Assembly: GCF_033955345.1 (NCBI RefSeq)
Contig: NZ_CP138332.1
Location: 3,844,001-3,908,000, forward strand
Length of the DNA: 64,000 nt
Origin: Sphingobacterium bambusae
Lineage (GTDB): Bacteria > Bacteroidota > Bacteroidia > Sphingobacteriales > Sphingobacteriaceae
Direction of reading: 5' to 3'
The notes under the pieces were generated by a model. That model saw only the letters and a program-made list of their open reading frames with translations. It had not been told where the DNA came from and did not search any database. This document shows, in pieces, positions 41,717 to 51,071 of this stretch. Numbering within the stretch: position 1 is the stretch's first letter; each line of letters begins with the position of its first letter. Both the position numbers and the translations under genes were made by a program.

Positions 41717-43983
41717 TGGAGAAATTTATCTGTTTAATCTATTGTCTCGCTACCCTTGGTTTCTTAAGTGCGCAGGAAGCCCGGATTTTGCCTAAGCCGG
41801 AGCAATTCTCGCAAGGAAAAGCGTACCTAGATTTTGGTAATACGCTTACCTTTGATTACGCAAAAGCCAATCTATCTGCGGACGCGATCCGTCACTTAGA
41901 AAACAGTCTTCCAAAAGCTATGGACCTGCATGTCGAAAATTACAAGGAGGCGCAGATCATTCAGTTAGTTATAGATACCAATCGTTTTGCGACAAAAGAA
42001 GCCTATAGCTTGCGCGTTGACTCAATAGGAATCCTGCTTACTGCTTCCGGCGAAGCCGGACTATTTTACGGCATACAGACCTTTGTACAGTCCATAGCAG
42101 CCGTAGATGGCGAGCAAGCGAAATGGCGTATTCCGCATATGAAGGTAGAAGATCAACCACGTTTCGACTACCGAGGTGCCATGTTGGATGTTAGTCGGCA
42201 TTTTTTTAGTATCGATCAATTGAAGCAGTGGCTGGATATATTGGCCTATTTTAAAATCAATACCTTTCATTGGCATTTGACGGATGACCAAGGCTGGCGC
42301 ATAGAAATTAAGAAGTATCCGGAACTGCAAAAGAAGGCAGCCTATCGCAACGGAACGTTGATTGGTCACAAAAAAGAACTCCCACATCGTTTCGACGGGA
42401 AACGTTACGGCGGCTATTATAGCCAAGAAGAAGTAAAAGACTTGGTGGCCTATGCACGCTCCAAGCAAATTACCGTTATTCCGGAGATTGAAATGCCCGG
42501 ACATGCACGCGCAGCACTGTCGGCTTATCCACAGTTAGGTTGTACCGGAGGCCCGTATGAAACCGCCATGTTTTGGGGTATTTTTGATGATGTCTACTGT
42601 GCAGGGAAAGAAGAAACGTTCGCCTTTTTAGAAGATGTGTTGTCTGAAGTCATTCCATTATTTCCCGGTCAATATATTCACATCGGAGGCGATGAATGTT
42701 TGAAAGATAAATGGCGTGTTTGTCCGCATTGTCAAAAGCGGATCGAGCAAGAGCATTTAAAAGACGAATTTGCATTGCAAAGTTACTTTATGCAACGCAT
42801 CTCCGATTTTGTCAACAGCAAGGGCAAACGCATTATCGGATGGGATGAAATTCTAGAAGGCGGCTTGGTGAAAGATGCAACGATTATGAGTTGGACAGGA
42901 GAAGAAGGGGGGATTCATGCGGCAAAAGCAGGGCATGACGCGATTATGAGTCCGGAAAAATATGTCTACTTGGATTATTATCAATCGTTAGCGCCCGAAG
43001 AACCGCTTGCAGCAGGGGGCTACACATCGTTAGAAAAGATTTATACCTATCAACCTGTTTCAGCGGTGCTATCTGCGGAAGAAGCAAAGCATATCATAGG
43101 TGTACAGGCAAATCTTTGGAGCGAGTATCTGGATAGCGAAGACCAAGTCGAATATATGCTATTTCCGCGCATACTTGCGCTTGCAGAAATCGCTTGGACA
43201 GGCGGTAAGCAGAAAGATTTTGCGGATTTTGTAACACGCGTACAAAGCTTTTATCCGTTTTTTAAAGCCGCTGATATTCACTATGCGGATGTGCTCTCCG
43301 ATGTAGAGGATAGCATAGCTGTTGATGGGAAAGGGCGGCTAAGCGTACAGCTTAAGACCGCAGATCCCGATCTTGAAATTCGGTATAGCACAAAAGGGAC
43401 CGATTACAGTCAGTTTAGGCCCTATAAAAAAGCGGTGAGCATGAGCAAAGCCTGTACACTGTATGCACAGACTTTTCGCGCAGGGCAGCCTGTTGGACGT
43501 TTGCATACACGGAAGATTAATTACAGTTTAAGCACGGGACGCACCGTTGTTTTGGCAAGCGAAACCCATGGCAACTATAAAGTCAATCCAGCGGTGCTCA
43601 GCGATGGAAAGCAAGGTACGAGCCGTTACAATGACGGCGCTTGGATTGGGGCTTCAGGCGGTGATGTTCAGGCTACCGTGGACTTGGGACGTGTTTGTGC
43701 AGTTTCTGAGGTAGAAACGTATTTCCTTAACTATGTTTGGCAAAAGATGTGGTTGCCAACGACGGTGCAGATTTTGGTTTCTAGGAATGGAAAAGATTAC
43801 GAAACAATATTCGAGGGAAAGCCGCAAGGTTCCAATGGAATTAATGCATTTAAGGCTAGTTTTAGAAAGACAAAAGCACGTTTTGTACAAATTAAAGCTG
43901 TAAATCAAGGGAAGATTCCAGCCGGTTATTATGGAGCGGGAGGGAAGCCTTGGTTACTGCTAGATGAATTGTCGGTTTATTAA
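41716..43983 (+). CDS. Secreted beta-N-acetylhexosaminidase (GH20) with F5/8-type C-terminal domain
   Basis: This 755-residue protein carries a signal peptide (MEKFICLIYCLATLGFLSAQ), a GH20b domain (about 20-145) and a GH20 catalytic barrel with FHWHLTDDQGWRIEIKKYPE, VIPEIEMPGHARAALSAYPQ, and the catalytic pair in YIHIGGDECLKDKW (Asp-Glu near residues 326-327). A chitobiase-type C-terminal domain (about 530-610) and an F5/8 type C-like domain (about 615-755, with VDLGRVCAVSEVETYFLNYV and KARFVQIKAVN) follow. It removes terminal GlcNAc or GalNAc from glycans. It is coupled to the fucosidase (1-base overlap) and lies 11 bases before the permease gene. Confidence 0.95.
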   Translation: MEKFICLIYCLATLGFLSAQEARILPKPEQFSQGKAYLDFGNTLTFDYAKANLSADAIRHLENSLPKAMDLHVENYKEAQIIQLVIDTNRFATKEAYSLRVDSIGILLTASGEAGLFYGIQTFVQSIAAVDGEQAKWRIPHMKVEDQPRFDYRGAMLDVSRHFFSIDQLKQWLDILAYFKINTFHWHLTDDQGWRIEIKKYPELQKKAAYRNGTLIGHKKELPHRFDGKRYGGYYSQEEVKDLVAYARSKQITVIPEIEMPGHARAALSAYPQLGCTGGPYETAMFWGIFDDVYCAGKEETFAFLEDVLSEVIPLFPGQYIHIGGDECLKDKWRVCPHCQKRIEQEHLKDEFALQSYFMQRISDFVNSKGKRIIGWDEILEGGLVKDATIMSWTGEEGGIHAAKAGHDAIMSPEKYVYLDYYQSLAPEEPLAAGGYTSLEKIYTYQPVSAVLSAEEAKHIIGVQANLWSEYLDSEDQVEYMLFPRILALAEIAWTGGKQKDFADFVTRVQSFYPFFKAADIHYADVLSDVEDSIAVDGKGRLSVQLKTADPDLEIRYSTKGTDYSQFRPYKKAVSMSKACTLYAQTFRAGQPVGRLHTRKINYSLSTGRTVVLASETHGNYKVNPAVLSDGKQGTSRYNDGAWIGASGGDVQATVDLGRVCAVSEVETYFLNYVWQKMWLPTTVQILVSRNGKDYETIFEGKPQGSNGINAFKASFRKTKARFVQIKAVNQGKIPAGYYGAGGKPWLLLDELSVY

Positions 43984-43994
43984 ACGAGAAGCAT

Positions 43995-45311
43995 ATGACT
44001 ATATTGATACTGTTTGCCTGTATTGCCTTGCTGATTATCTTAATTAGTTACGCACGGCTACACACTTTTATCTCTTTTCTATTGGTGTCTATTTTGGCTG
44101 GTTTTCTTTTGGGATTGCCAACAGAAAAAATTGCTCCGGCTATAGAAAAAGGGATCGGCGATATCTTGGGCGGCTTATTGATCCTCATCACCTTTGGAGC
44201 CATGTTTGGTAAGGTGGTTGCCGAAAGCGGCGCAGCACAGCGTATTGCGGAAGTGATGATGAAGCTCTTTGGCGAAAAGAACATGCAGTGGGCAATGGTG
44301 TGTATTGGTTTCGTGATCGGGATACCGTTGTTTTACGGAATCGGCTTCGTCTTGATGGTGCCGTTGATCTTTACCGTTGTCTATCGTTATAAATTGCCGG
44401 CCGTGTATATCGGTCTGCCTATGTTGGCAGCATTGTCCGTTACGCATGGTTTTTTACCGCCACATCCCTCTCCGGCAGCGTTGGTTGTTCAATTTGGCGC
44501 CGATATGGGGCTTACGCTGGCTTATGGTTTTACGTTAGCTATTCCCGCAATTGTTCTTGCCGGGCCTGTTTTTTCAAAATACCTGAAAAAGATGCCTAGC
44601 GAACCTTTGGCAACATTCACGGCAAAAAGTATACCGTCGGAAGCCTTACCCGGAACGTTCAATAGCTTCTTTACAGCCTTGCTGCCCGTGTTGTTATTAT
44701 TGTTAGTAACCGGAGCAAGCATGCTTTGGGGCGATCAGGCGCAATTCGCAACCGTTTTGTCATTTATTGGCGCGCCGTCGGTTGTATTGCTAATTGCCTT
44801 TGGATATGCCTTAGTGACCCTCGGCCTATTACGCAAGACCGATATGGCTACCTTGATGCAATATTGTGTGGAGGCGTTAAAAGATGTGACCCCCATCTTA
44901 TTAATCATTGCCGGATCGGGCGCTTTGAAGGAGATTTTAACAGCAACATCCGTCGATCAGGAAATTGCGGATAAATTACAAGGGTTACCATTAGATCCGT
45001 TAATTTTGGGTTGGTTGATGGCCGCGCTCATCCGGGCTTGTGTAGGCTCTGCAACAGTCGCCGGATTGACGACGGCCAGTATGGTTATTCCGCTGATGGA
45101 GCAGGCCGGAACAAATCCTAACCTGATGGTGTTAGCGATCGGTGCCGGAAGTCTGGCTTTTTCACATGTGAATGATGCCGGATTTTGGATGTTTAAAGAG
45201 TATTTCAACCTTACGGTGAAAAATACCTTTCTCAGTTGGTCCATTATGGAATCGCTGGTGGCTATTATCGGCTTGATCGGTGTACTCATCATCAACTATT
45301 TTTTAATTTAA
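43995..45311 (+). CDS. GntP-family permease
   Basis: This 438-residue integral membrane protein with 12 or so hydrophobic segments has the hallmark of gluconate:H+ symporters: TFGAMFGKVVAESGAAQRIA, GIPLFYGIGFVLMVPLIF, THGFLPPHPSPAALVVQFGA, then IRACVGSATVAGLTTASMVI near the end. GntP members carry gluconate, D-glycerate and also D-serine. In an operon with a D-threonine-aldolase-family enzyme, RidA and a dipeptidase, uptake of a D-amino acid or a hydroxy-acid is likely. The true substrate is not shown by the sequence. Confidence 0.93.
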   Translation: MTILILFACIALLIILISYARLHTFISFLLVSILAGFLLGLPTEKIAPAIEKGIGDILGGLLILITFGAMFGKVVAESGAAQRIAEVMMKLFGEKNMQWAMVCIGFVIGIPLFYGIGFVLMVPLIFTVVYRYKLPAVYIGLPMLAALSVTHGFLPPHPSPAALVVQFGADMGLTLAYGFTLAIPAIVLAGPVFSKYLKKMPSEPLATFTAKSIPSEALPGTFNSFFTALLPVLLLLLVTGASMLWGDQAQFATVLSFIGAPSVVLLIAFGYALVTLGLLRKTDMATLMQYCVEALKDVTPILLIIAGSGALKEILTATSVDQEIADKLQGLPLDPLILGWLMAALIRACVGSATVAGLTTASMVIPLMEQAGTNPNLMVLAIGAGSLAFSHVNDAGFWMFKEYFNLTVKNTFLSWSIMESLVAIIGLIGVLIINYFLI

Positions 45312-45336
45312 AAACATATTACAAGAACATACAACT

Positions 45337-45807
45337 ATGGAAAATTTAAATGCAGATGAACGTTTTGAAAAATTAGGATTGTCGTTGCCACCAGCGCCAG
45401 CGCCACTAGGTGTGTACAAGCCTTACCTTATCGACGGGAAATATCTTTACCTCTCCGGACACGGGCCTGTGCAAGATGATAAAAGCTTGATTATCGGACG
45501 AATCGGTGAGGCGTTCAATCAAGAAGAGGGGAAATTGGCTGCACGTCAGGTTGGCTTGACGATGTTATCGACCATCAAAACGAATTTGGGAAGCTTAACG
45601 AAGGTGAAACGCGTGATCAAAGTATTGGGGATGGTAAACTGTACTGCAGATTTTGAAAGACATCCGTTTATTATCAACGGTTGCAGTGAACTGTTTGCAC
45701 AGGTGTGGGGCGAAGAAAACGGAATTGGCGTGCGTAGTGCTGTTGGTTTTGGCAGCTTGCCAGATAATATTCCTGTAGAGATCGAAGCCTTATTCGAGTT
45801 AGTATAA
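45337..45807 (+). CDS. RidA-family (YjgF) enamine/imine deaminase
   Basis: The 156-residue protein fits the longer RidA subfamily. Its words are LPPAPAPLGVYKPYLIDGKY, LYLSGHGPVQDD, KLAARQVGLTMLSTIKTNLG, VKRVIKVLGMVNCTADFERH and GVRSAVGFGSLPDNIPVEIE, with the conserved Arg near the end of the last strand (GVRSAVG) and the terminal Glu. RidA removes reactive 2-aminoacrylate/2-aminocrotonate made by PLP-dependent dehydratases. This fits an operon whose first enzyme acts on threonine- or serine-like D-amino acids. Confidence 0.92.
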   Translation: MENLNADERFEKLGLSLPPAPAPLGVYKPYLIDGKYLYLSGHGPVQDDKSLIIGRIGEAFNQEEGKLAARQVGLTMLSTIKTNLGSLTKVKRVIKVLGMVNCTADFERHPFIINGCSELFAQVWGEENGIGVRSAVGFGSLPDNIPVEIEALFELV

Positions 45808-45820
45808 TTATCTCTTGGCT

Positions 45821-46897
45821 ATGTTTATCATTGATGCACATCTTGACCTCAGCATGAATGCTTTGGAATGGAATCGCGATTTAACGCAGCCTGTTCACGC
45901 TATAAACGCCCGCGAATCCGGTTTGACCGATAAACCGGATCGCGCTAAGGCGGTGGTTTCCCTACCGGATTTGCGTCGTGGCAAGATCGGTTTGGTGGTG
46001 GCGACGCAAATCGCCCGTTACGTGACCCCCGACAATACATTGCCGGGTTGGCATTCGCCGGAACAGGCTTGGGCGCAAACGCAAGGACAACTCGCTTGGT
46101 ACAAAGCGATGGAAAAAAAAGGAGAAATGGTGCAGGTTAGCGATCTGCAAACGCTAAATCAACATATCGCCCTTTGGGAAGATGACAGCGTAGCCGATGC
46201 AGACAAACCGATTGGCTATATCCTCAGTTTAGAAGGTGCGGATTCTTTCGTTACGCTGGATAATCTTCACGAAGCTTACGCCAGTGGCTTGCGTGCTGTT
46301 GGACCTGCGCATTACGGTCCGGGGCGTTATGCACAAGGCACTGATGCGACAGGTTTCCTAGGCGAGCAAGGGAAAGCATTGCTGCGAGAAATGGAACAGC
46401 TTGGCGTTATCTTGGATGCTACACATCTTTGTGATGATAGTTTTTGGGAAGCTCTCGATCATTTTAATGGAGCGGTGTGGGCAAGCCATAACAATTGCCG
46501 CACTTTGGTCAATCATAATCGTCAATACAGCGATGAGCAAATTCTCGCATTGATTGATCGCGGTGCTGTAATTGGTGGTGCCTTGGATGCTTGGATGATG
46601 GTACCTAACTGGAAACGCGGCATCTCTACGCCGAAAGAGATGCATTGCAATCTGGAAGTCTTAGTCGATCACCTCGATCATATTTGTCAGCTTGCCGGAA
46701 ATGCCAAGCATATTGGTATCGGTTCTGATCTTGATGGAGCCTTTGGCCGTGAGCAATGCCCGTATGATCTAGAGACCATTGCCGATTTACAGATCCTCGT
46801 CGATCTGCTAGCTCGAAGGGGTTACACGCCTGCAGATATTGAAGGCATTATGCACAAGAATTGGCTTGATTTCTTAAGGAACACTTGGAAAAGTTAG
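45821..46897 (+). CDS. M19 membrane-dipeptidase-family peptidase
   Basis: From the ATG at 45821 (a TTG at 45815 would add 2 residues) the product has 358 residues. It has the metal site HLD in MFIIDAHLDLSMNA, the bridging Glu in GYILSLEGADSF, His in GLRAVGPAHYGPGRYA and in VWASHNNCRTLVNHNRQ, and the Asp in HIGIGSDLDGAFG. All are typical of renal-dipeptidase-type enzymes. There is no signal peptide, so it acts in the cytoplasm. Many family members accept D-residues at the C-terminal position, which agrees with the D-amino-acid theme of the operon. Last gene of the operon, followed by a terminator. Confidence 0.93.
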   Translation: MFIIDAHLDLSMNALEWNRDLTQPVHAINARESGLTDKPDRAKAVVSLPDLRRGKIGLVVATQIARYVTPDNTLPGWHSPEQAWAQTQGQLAWYKAMEKKGEMVQVSDLQTLNQHIALWEDDSVADADKPIGYILSLEGADSFVTLDNLHEAYASGLRAVGPAHYGPGRYAQGTDATGFLGEQGKALLREMEQLGVILDATHLCDDSFWEALDHFNGAVWASHNNCRTLVNHNRQYSDEQILALIDRGAVIGGALDAWMMVPNWKRGISTPKEMHCNLEVLVDHLDHICQLAGNAKHIGIGSDLDGAFGREQCPYDLETIADLQILVDLLARRGYTPADIEGIMHKNWLDFLRNTWKS

Positions 46898-46936
46898 TGC
46901 GTTTTTTCTATGCATAACAAATGAAAAGTTGTTTAT

Positions 46937-46979
46937 AAAACAAAGGGTTATCTTGTTGTAGATAGCCTTTTTGTTTTAT
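46937..46979. terminator. Terminator after the dipeptidase gene
   Basis: AAAGGGTTATC pairs with GATAGCCTTT (two wobbles) around an 8-base loop. A run of A on the left and T on the right makes it usable from both directions. It lies 40 bases after the stop. Confidence 0.8.
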
Positions 46980-47083
46980 ATTGATGACCAATTAAAACGG
47001 TAAGCCGTAGAAAGTAGTACAGCTGATGCTGGCCAATAATTGAAGGTTTTAATTGCTCATCTCGTAGAAGGTCAAAACGACGC

Positions 47084-47362
47084 TCAGTTATTCCTAGCCA
47101 AAAGAACGAAAATAGCCATGCCGCACACTAGAATAGCGAAATTTATGGAAGCAAGTCCGTACCGAGTTTTATACAACAAATAGAAGGCTTCGAAGAGCAG
47201 ATACAATCCTTCGAGAAACAAAATCGTTACGGCAATAAACAACCACAATTTGATATCCATGCCGCTGTTACCACCACCTGTGTTGGCCTGCAGATTCTGA
47301 AAAGCTAAAATAAGGAGGCCAACTAGGCCGATTAACACGCGAGGTAAAGTATGTAAAAGCAT
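47084..47362 (-). CDS. Small membrane protein (92 residues)
   Basis: It has about three hydrophobic helices (LPRVLIGLVGLLILAFQNLQ, WLFIAVTILFLEGLYLLFEA and ASINFAILVCGMAIFVLL) and no recognised family. It follows the - strand envelope operon (gap of 33 bases) and is probably its last gene. Confidence 0.7.
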   Translation of the reverse strand: MLLHTLPRVLIGLVGLLILAFQNLQANTGGGNSGMDIKLWLFIAVTILFLEGLYLLFEAFYLLYKTRYGLASINFAILVCGMAIFVLLARNN

Positions 47363-47395
47363 TGCGTTATCATAGAAAATCTAGAATCTTTACAC

Positions 47396-48250
47396 TTAAA
47401 ACTTCAGGGCATGCAAGGCACCACGACCTTCCTTAACCATCGGCACGATCGTCGGGCATATGATAAGCTTTTCCTTCGGGTCGAAAACACCTTTCCCACC
47501 TATCTGCCATTGTTGGTTTTTCGCGAGCAGGAACGCTAATCTTTCATTAACTGTCAACCCCGACAGCGTATAGTAATCGATATGTTCAACTTCTTTGCCC
47601 TTGGTTTCCCGAAATATACCATCGATCTTGACGCCGTTTTGCTTTTCATAGATGTCGATAAATGCAACATTTTGTGCCGAAAGGACATGCTTTTCATCTC
47701 TCGGGCAGCATACCGACCCATACTGCTCTTTTCGGTAAACCGTCAAGGTGTCTTTGGAAGTAGCGGCGTCTTTATAGCTAAATTGTGGATGTTCATCGCC
47801 CGAAATGTAATAGTCATCGATTTCGGTTTTTCCGTCCACACGCCTGAAACGGTAGTAGAAGTTAGACGTCGCCGGCTCCAATACGATGCCATTCTTCAGC
47901 GCATCCTCCGTTACCTTGCTGTAAAGCTCCCAATCGGGGATGATCAAAATAAAGGCATCTAATTCTGGGAAAAAGCCGTCCGGATTTTTAAACAAATCTA
48001 GCGGAATGTGTGCGCTGATAAAAAATACCGGTACCACATCTTTTGAAAAAGGAAGAGACTGGTTGATTAGATAAAAGCCATCTTGCTCTGCCGTGTTCTC
48101 ATCATCAATCATCATTACCTCTGTAAATTCACTGCCTAGCCAGTCTGGGCGTGGCGTGCTTTTAAGCGGCGGCTGATAGGCGTTGGAACTGCAGCTGTAG
48201 ATGACACAACTGCTGAGCAATATAAGCGTGATAATAGCGATCTTTACCAT
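47396..48250 (-). CDS. Hypothetical lipoprotein (284 residues)
   Basis: A lipoprotein signal (MVKIAIITLILLSSCVIYSC, lipid Cys at 15 or 20) is followed by a mixed alpha/beta body with no family I recognise. Features are PVFFISAHIPLDLFKNPDGF, FILIIPDWELYSKVTEDALK and a pair of cysteines in GSVCCPRDEKHVLSAQNVAF. The pattern of beta strands suggests a periplasmic globular domain. It shares strand and close spacing with the SPFH and TPR genes upstream, so it is likely part of the same envelope-related set. Confidence 0.7.
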   Translation of the reverse strand: MVKIAIITLILLSSCVIYSCSSNAYQPPLKSTPRPDWLGSEFTEVMMIDDENTAEQDGFYLINQSLPFSKDVVPVFFISAHIPLDLFKNPDGFFPELDAFILIIPDWELYSKVTEDALKNGIVLEPATSNFYYRFRRVDGKTEIDDYYISGDEHPQFSYKDAATSKDTLTVYRKEQYGSVCCPRDEKHVLSAQNVAFIDIYEKQNGVKIDGIFRETKGKEVEHIDYYTLSGLTVNERLAFLLAKNQQWQIGGKGVFDPKEKLIICPTIVPMVKEGRGALHALKF

Positions 48251-48289
48251 AAGACAAAATTGGTGTTAGCGATAACAGCTGATATACAT

Positions 48290-48508
48290 TTAGCGCTTTC
48301 CGACATTCGGATGATTCGGGTTTTTGCCGGAAGCACCGCTAAAGATCATGGCTAAGCCCGTAATGCCTAGCAAGATAATGAGCGCGGAAAAAGCGATTTT
48401 GGCCACTTGGCTATAATCTACCGGAAACCAAGCCCAAAGGTAGTTTAGACTCAGCAAGCAGACGGCTAACAGCGACAGTATGAAAAGAGCGATAATGAAA
48501 TATTTCAT
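48290..48508 (-). CDS. Small membrane protein (72 residues)
   Basis: It has two hydrophobic helices (YFIIALFILSLLAVCLLSLN and IAFSALIILLGITGLAMIF) with a short loop and a basic tail. No family is recognised. It lies 11 bases after the SPFH gene, on the same strand. Confidence 0.65.
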   Translation of the reverse strand: MKYFIIALFILSLLAVCLLSLNYLWAWFPVDYSQVAKIAFSALIILLGITGLAMIFSGASGKNPNHPNVGKR

Positions 48509-48519
48509 ATGCTTTGTAG

Positions 48520-49524
48520 TTACAAGTTTTCTAAATATTCTTTTTTCTTCTGATCGAATTCTTCCTGCGTAATAATACGCTCATCTAACAGCAATTTAAG
48601 CTTTTGTAGCTGCTCGATAGGGTCAGCTGTTTTGGCAGGTGAAGTGACATCGTCTATCGATTTGCTGAACAAATTACCCATGCTGAGTCCCGCACCCAAA
48701 GCGGCTCCTGCGCCTGCAACACCGTTTTCATTTCTTGCAGCGTCGCGTAGTGCCCGTAGTTTTTCCAGTTGCGCGTAGCTGAGTCCTCCTTCGGCGGCAG
48801 CCATGGCATCTACCGTCACGTCGGCAACGCGGCCAATTCGTTCTTCAGTTTCCGCATCAAAACTATTGCCCTCCAATCGAAAGTCTGTGATGCGCAGCCC
48901 TAGCTTTTCAAATTCCGAGATAAGCTGCGCATGTATTTCCGTGGTGATTTTTTGAAGCTGCGTGTCTATTTCCGTATAGGGTAATTTTTGCGTCGCTAGA
49001 TAGGTGATCAACAGTTGGGGAATGCGCGACTGGATGGTATCGCGGAAAGTATCTGTGCGCAATTCGTTCGTCGAGCCGACTATTTCGGTAAACAGCTTGT
49101 GTGGGTTGTCGAGCTGATAGGAAAAGTTTCCGAAGGCACTCATTTTCACCGGAATTTTGTAGACGCTATCTACGTATTTTATCGGTGATGAAGTTCCCCA
49201 ACTTTGGTTTAGCACCGCTGCTTTTCGGTAAAAAAACAGGCCTACCTTATGCTCACTTTCAAAAAGTTGCATCACCTTAAGCAAGGACGTGATAAAAGGC
49301 AGATTATCCGTTTGGATCGTGTAGGTTCCGGGCTGATCCAGTACGTCGGTTACTTTTCCTTCGTACACCAAGATACAGCCCTGGCCGGGCGCAACGATCA
49401 GCTTGCTGGCATTTTTAATTTCATCTGTTTTGGCAGGATACCGCCATAGTAGGATATCCGTTTGCTGTGGATTCCACTCGATGACGGTGGAAAGCTGTTT
49501 CTTAAAAAAATTAAATATGGACAT
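48520..49524 (-). CDS. SPFH-domain protein with SHOCT tail (virion-core-like family)
   Basis: The 334-residue protein has an N-terminal SPFH/band-7-like domain of the YdjI/virion-core type (FNFFKKQLSTVIEWNPQQTD, ILLWRYPAKTDEIKNASKLI, VAPGQGCILVYEGKVTDVLD). It continues with ITTEIHAQLISEFEKLGLRI, then a Gly/Ala-rich linker (AGAGAALGAGLSMGNLFSKS) and the SHOCT motif (IEQLQKLKLLLDERIITQEE). Such proteins sit on membranes and are often found with zinc-ribbon partners. Here the zinc-ribbon gene is 8 bases upstream. A role in membrane stress is likely but not shown. Confidence 0.88.
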   Translation of the reverse strand: MSIFNFFKKQLSTVIEWNPQQTDILLWRYPAKTDEIKNASKLIVAPGQGCILVYEGKVTDVLDQPGTYTIQTDNLPFITSLLKVMQLFESEHKVGLFFYRKAAVLNQSWGTSSPIKYVDSVYKIPVKMSAFGNFSYQLDNPHKLFTEIVGSTNELRTDTFRDTIQSRIPQLLITYLATQKLPYTEIDTQLQKITTEIHAQLISEFEKLGLRITDFRLEGNSFDAETEERIGRVADVTVDAMAAAEGGLSYAQLEKLRALRDAARNENGVAGAGAALGAGLSMGNLFSKSIDDVTSPAKTADPIEQLQKLKLLLDERIITQEEFDQKKKEYLENL

Positions 49525-49532
49525 GAGGCGTT

Positions 49533-50873
49533 CTATTTAAGTTTAAAATGATCTAATTCAATCTCTTTGACGGGCTTACCATCCTTGTCGTTAAGTAAAA
49601 TGAATTTACGAATGCGGGGTGATCCAAAATTATATACATACAGACCAATTCCATCTTTATACAGACTGATATCGTCAAATTCAGCTTTTACCGCTTCCGG
49701 TTTGTAGGTCCAACGTATTTCTCCTGTTTCCGTGTCTATTTTTTGGAGCAAGGGAACATTCTCTGGGTTGGCATTTGGAAGCACCTTGATGTATAGCCTA
49801 TTTTCCTCTTGGTACATGATATGGGGATCAAAATACGTTCTTCCCGGCGTGAGATCTTTATAGCTGCTTACTCTTTTATCATGATAGCTGAAGAGTGATT
49901 TGTATGTGGAAAACTTATCTCTATCGTGATCTGTAATGTCATTCCATTCAGCCCTATACGGAAGCCGGATGGGATAGCCTGTTTTTTCTTTATAAGCGTA
50001 TTTTATCAGCTGGATCGGCTCCTTAGGGTAAGCAGAGCTTTCTTCGGAGAATACATAGTAATTCTTTTCTTTTGCATCGTTGGGTAGTGTGCTCAGTTTC
50101 TCTGCGTCAGCGTATCGCTGATCTCGATCGGCATAGATTCTATTGGCGATGGGGAAATAATCATATTCTTTACCATCATTGGCCATAATCTGGAAGCCGT
50201 CGCCATAGAGCTCTCCCAGAAACTTTATAGTTGCCAATCCTGAAGCAAGTTCCGGCTTACTCAGCAACATCTTCTCGGTAACATCCAGCAACTGGTTATT
50301 TTTCTTGTCCAGTAAAAACAACCTATTGATTTTGTCGGCAATAAAGTATATCGAACTGTCTCCGAACTGTCTAAAATCCAATGTAGGATATTCATTCCAG
50401 TTTGTTGCAGGCTTCTGTTCATTCACCATGCGATCGTCTATAGGATCATAAAAGAGAAACATAACTTCCGTTTTTTTATCGCCATAAACCCCGTAAGTTC
50501 TTTCTACTGAGAATAGTATCTTGGGTCTGCCGTCAGATCCCGTATACACCATTTGATCCCAAGGGCGATCGCTGTATTTATTGTCGTCATTGACGGTAGG
50601 ACTGGAATTGGGGCTAAAGAGAAATTGAGAGAAAAGCAGGAAGAATGCCAACACAGCAGCAACAATAGCAATTGTAATATTCTTCTTGTTAAGCTCTTTG
50701 TTTCCGACGGTTCCCGTATTCCGATGGTTGTGGTTGACGTTGATATTAATGTCGTCGTTATCCAAAAAATACTCGGTATCGCAGTGGTTGCAGATGTAAT
50801 GATCTTCCTTGATGGATTGCTTTTTGACACTTCCACATTGCGGACATTTTAAAGCGGTTACTCGTTTTGCCAT
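49533..50873 (-). CDS. Zinc-ribbon membrane protein with beta-propeller-like periplasmic part
   Basis: This 446-residue protein starts with a zinc ribbon (ALKCPQCGSVKKQSIKEDHY then ICNHCDTEYFL, four cysteines at about 10-32). A His/Asn-rich linker and one membrane helix (ITIAIVAAVLAFFLLFSQFL, about 69-88) follow. The remaining 350 residues are beta-rich and probably periplasmic, with strands such as RPWDQMVYTGSDGRPKILFS and RLYIKVLPNANPENVPLLQK-DTETGEIRW-like blades. It pairs with the SPFH protein downstream. The function is unknown. Confidence 0.8.
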   Translation of the reverse strand: MAKRVTALKCPQCGSVKKQSIKEDHYICNHCDTEYFLDNDDININVNHNHRNTGTVGNKELNKKNITIAIVAAVLAFFLLFSQFLFSPNSSPTVNDDNKYSDRPWDQMVYTGSDGRPKILFSVERTYGVYGDKKTEVMFLFYDPIDDRMVNEQKPATNWNEYPTLDFRQFGDSSIYFIADKINRLFLLDKKNNQLLDVTEKMLLSKPELASGLATIKFLGELYGDGFQIMANDGKEYDYFPIANRIYADRDQRYADAEKLSTLPNDAKEKNYYVFSEESSAYPKEPIQLIKYAYKEKTGYPIRLPYRAEWNDITDHDRDKFSTYKSLFSYHDKRVSSYKDLTPGRTYFDPHIMYQEENRLYIKVLPNANPENVPLLQKIDTETGEIRWTYKPEAVKAEFDDISLYKDGIGLYVYNFGSPRIRKFILLNDKDGKPVKEIELDHFKLK

Positions 50874-51071
50874 AGGTGTAAATTGCTATTAAAGCGCTAA
50901 CAAAGACTAATTATAAGGGAATCGATCCAGTAAAACGCAAAGCAGTTACAATCCGTAAAAGGAGCTTTTATATTCGCCAACTCTTAGTAGCTTTTGCCTT
51001 TCTTTCTTGTTGCGAACAAGCCTTCTTTTAACGGCACAGGTTGAACAGTTTGATCGCGTTTGCGGGTATGC
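50874..51071. other. Gap within the envelope-gene run
   Basis: These 198 bases lie between two - strand genes, long enough to contain a promoter for the downstream genes. No clear TAnnTTTG element or hairpin was identified. Confidence 0.35.

Noticed and set aside
44726..44974. 82-residue frame within the GntP gene
   Set aside because: It lies entirely inside a complete permease gene in another frame and has no family features.
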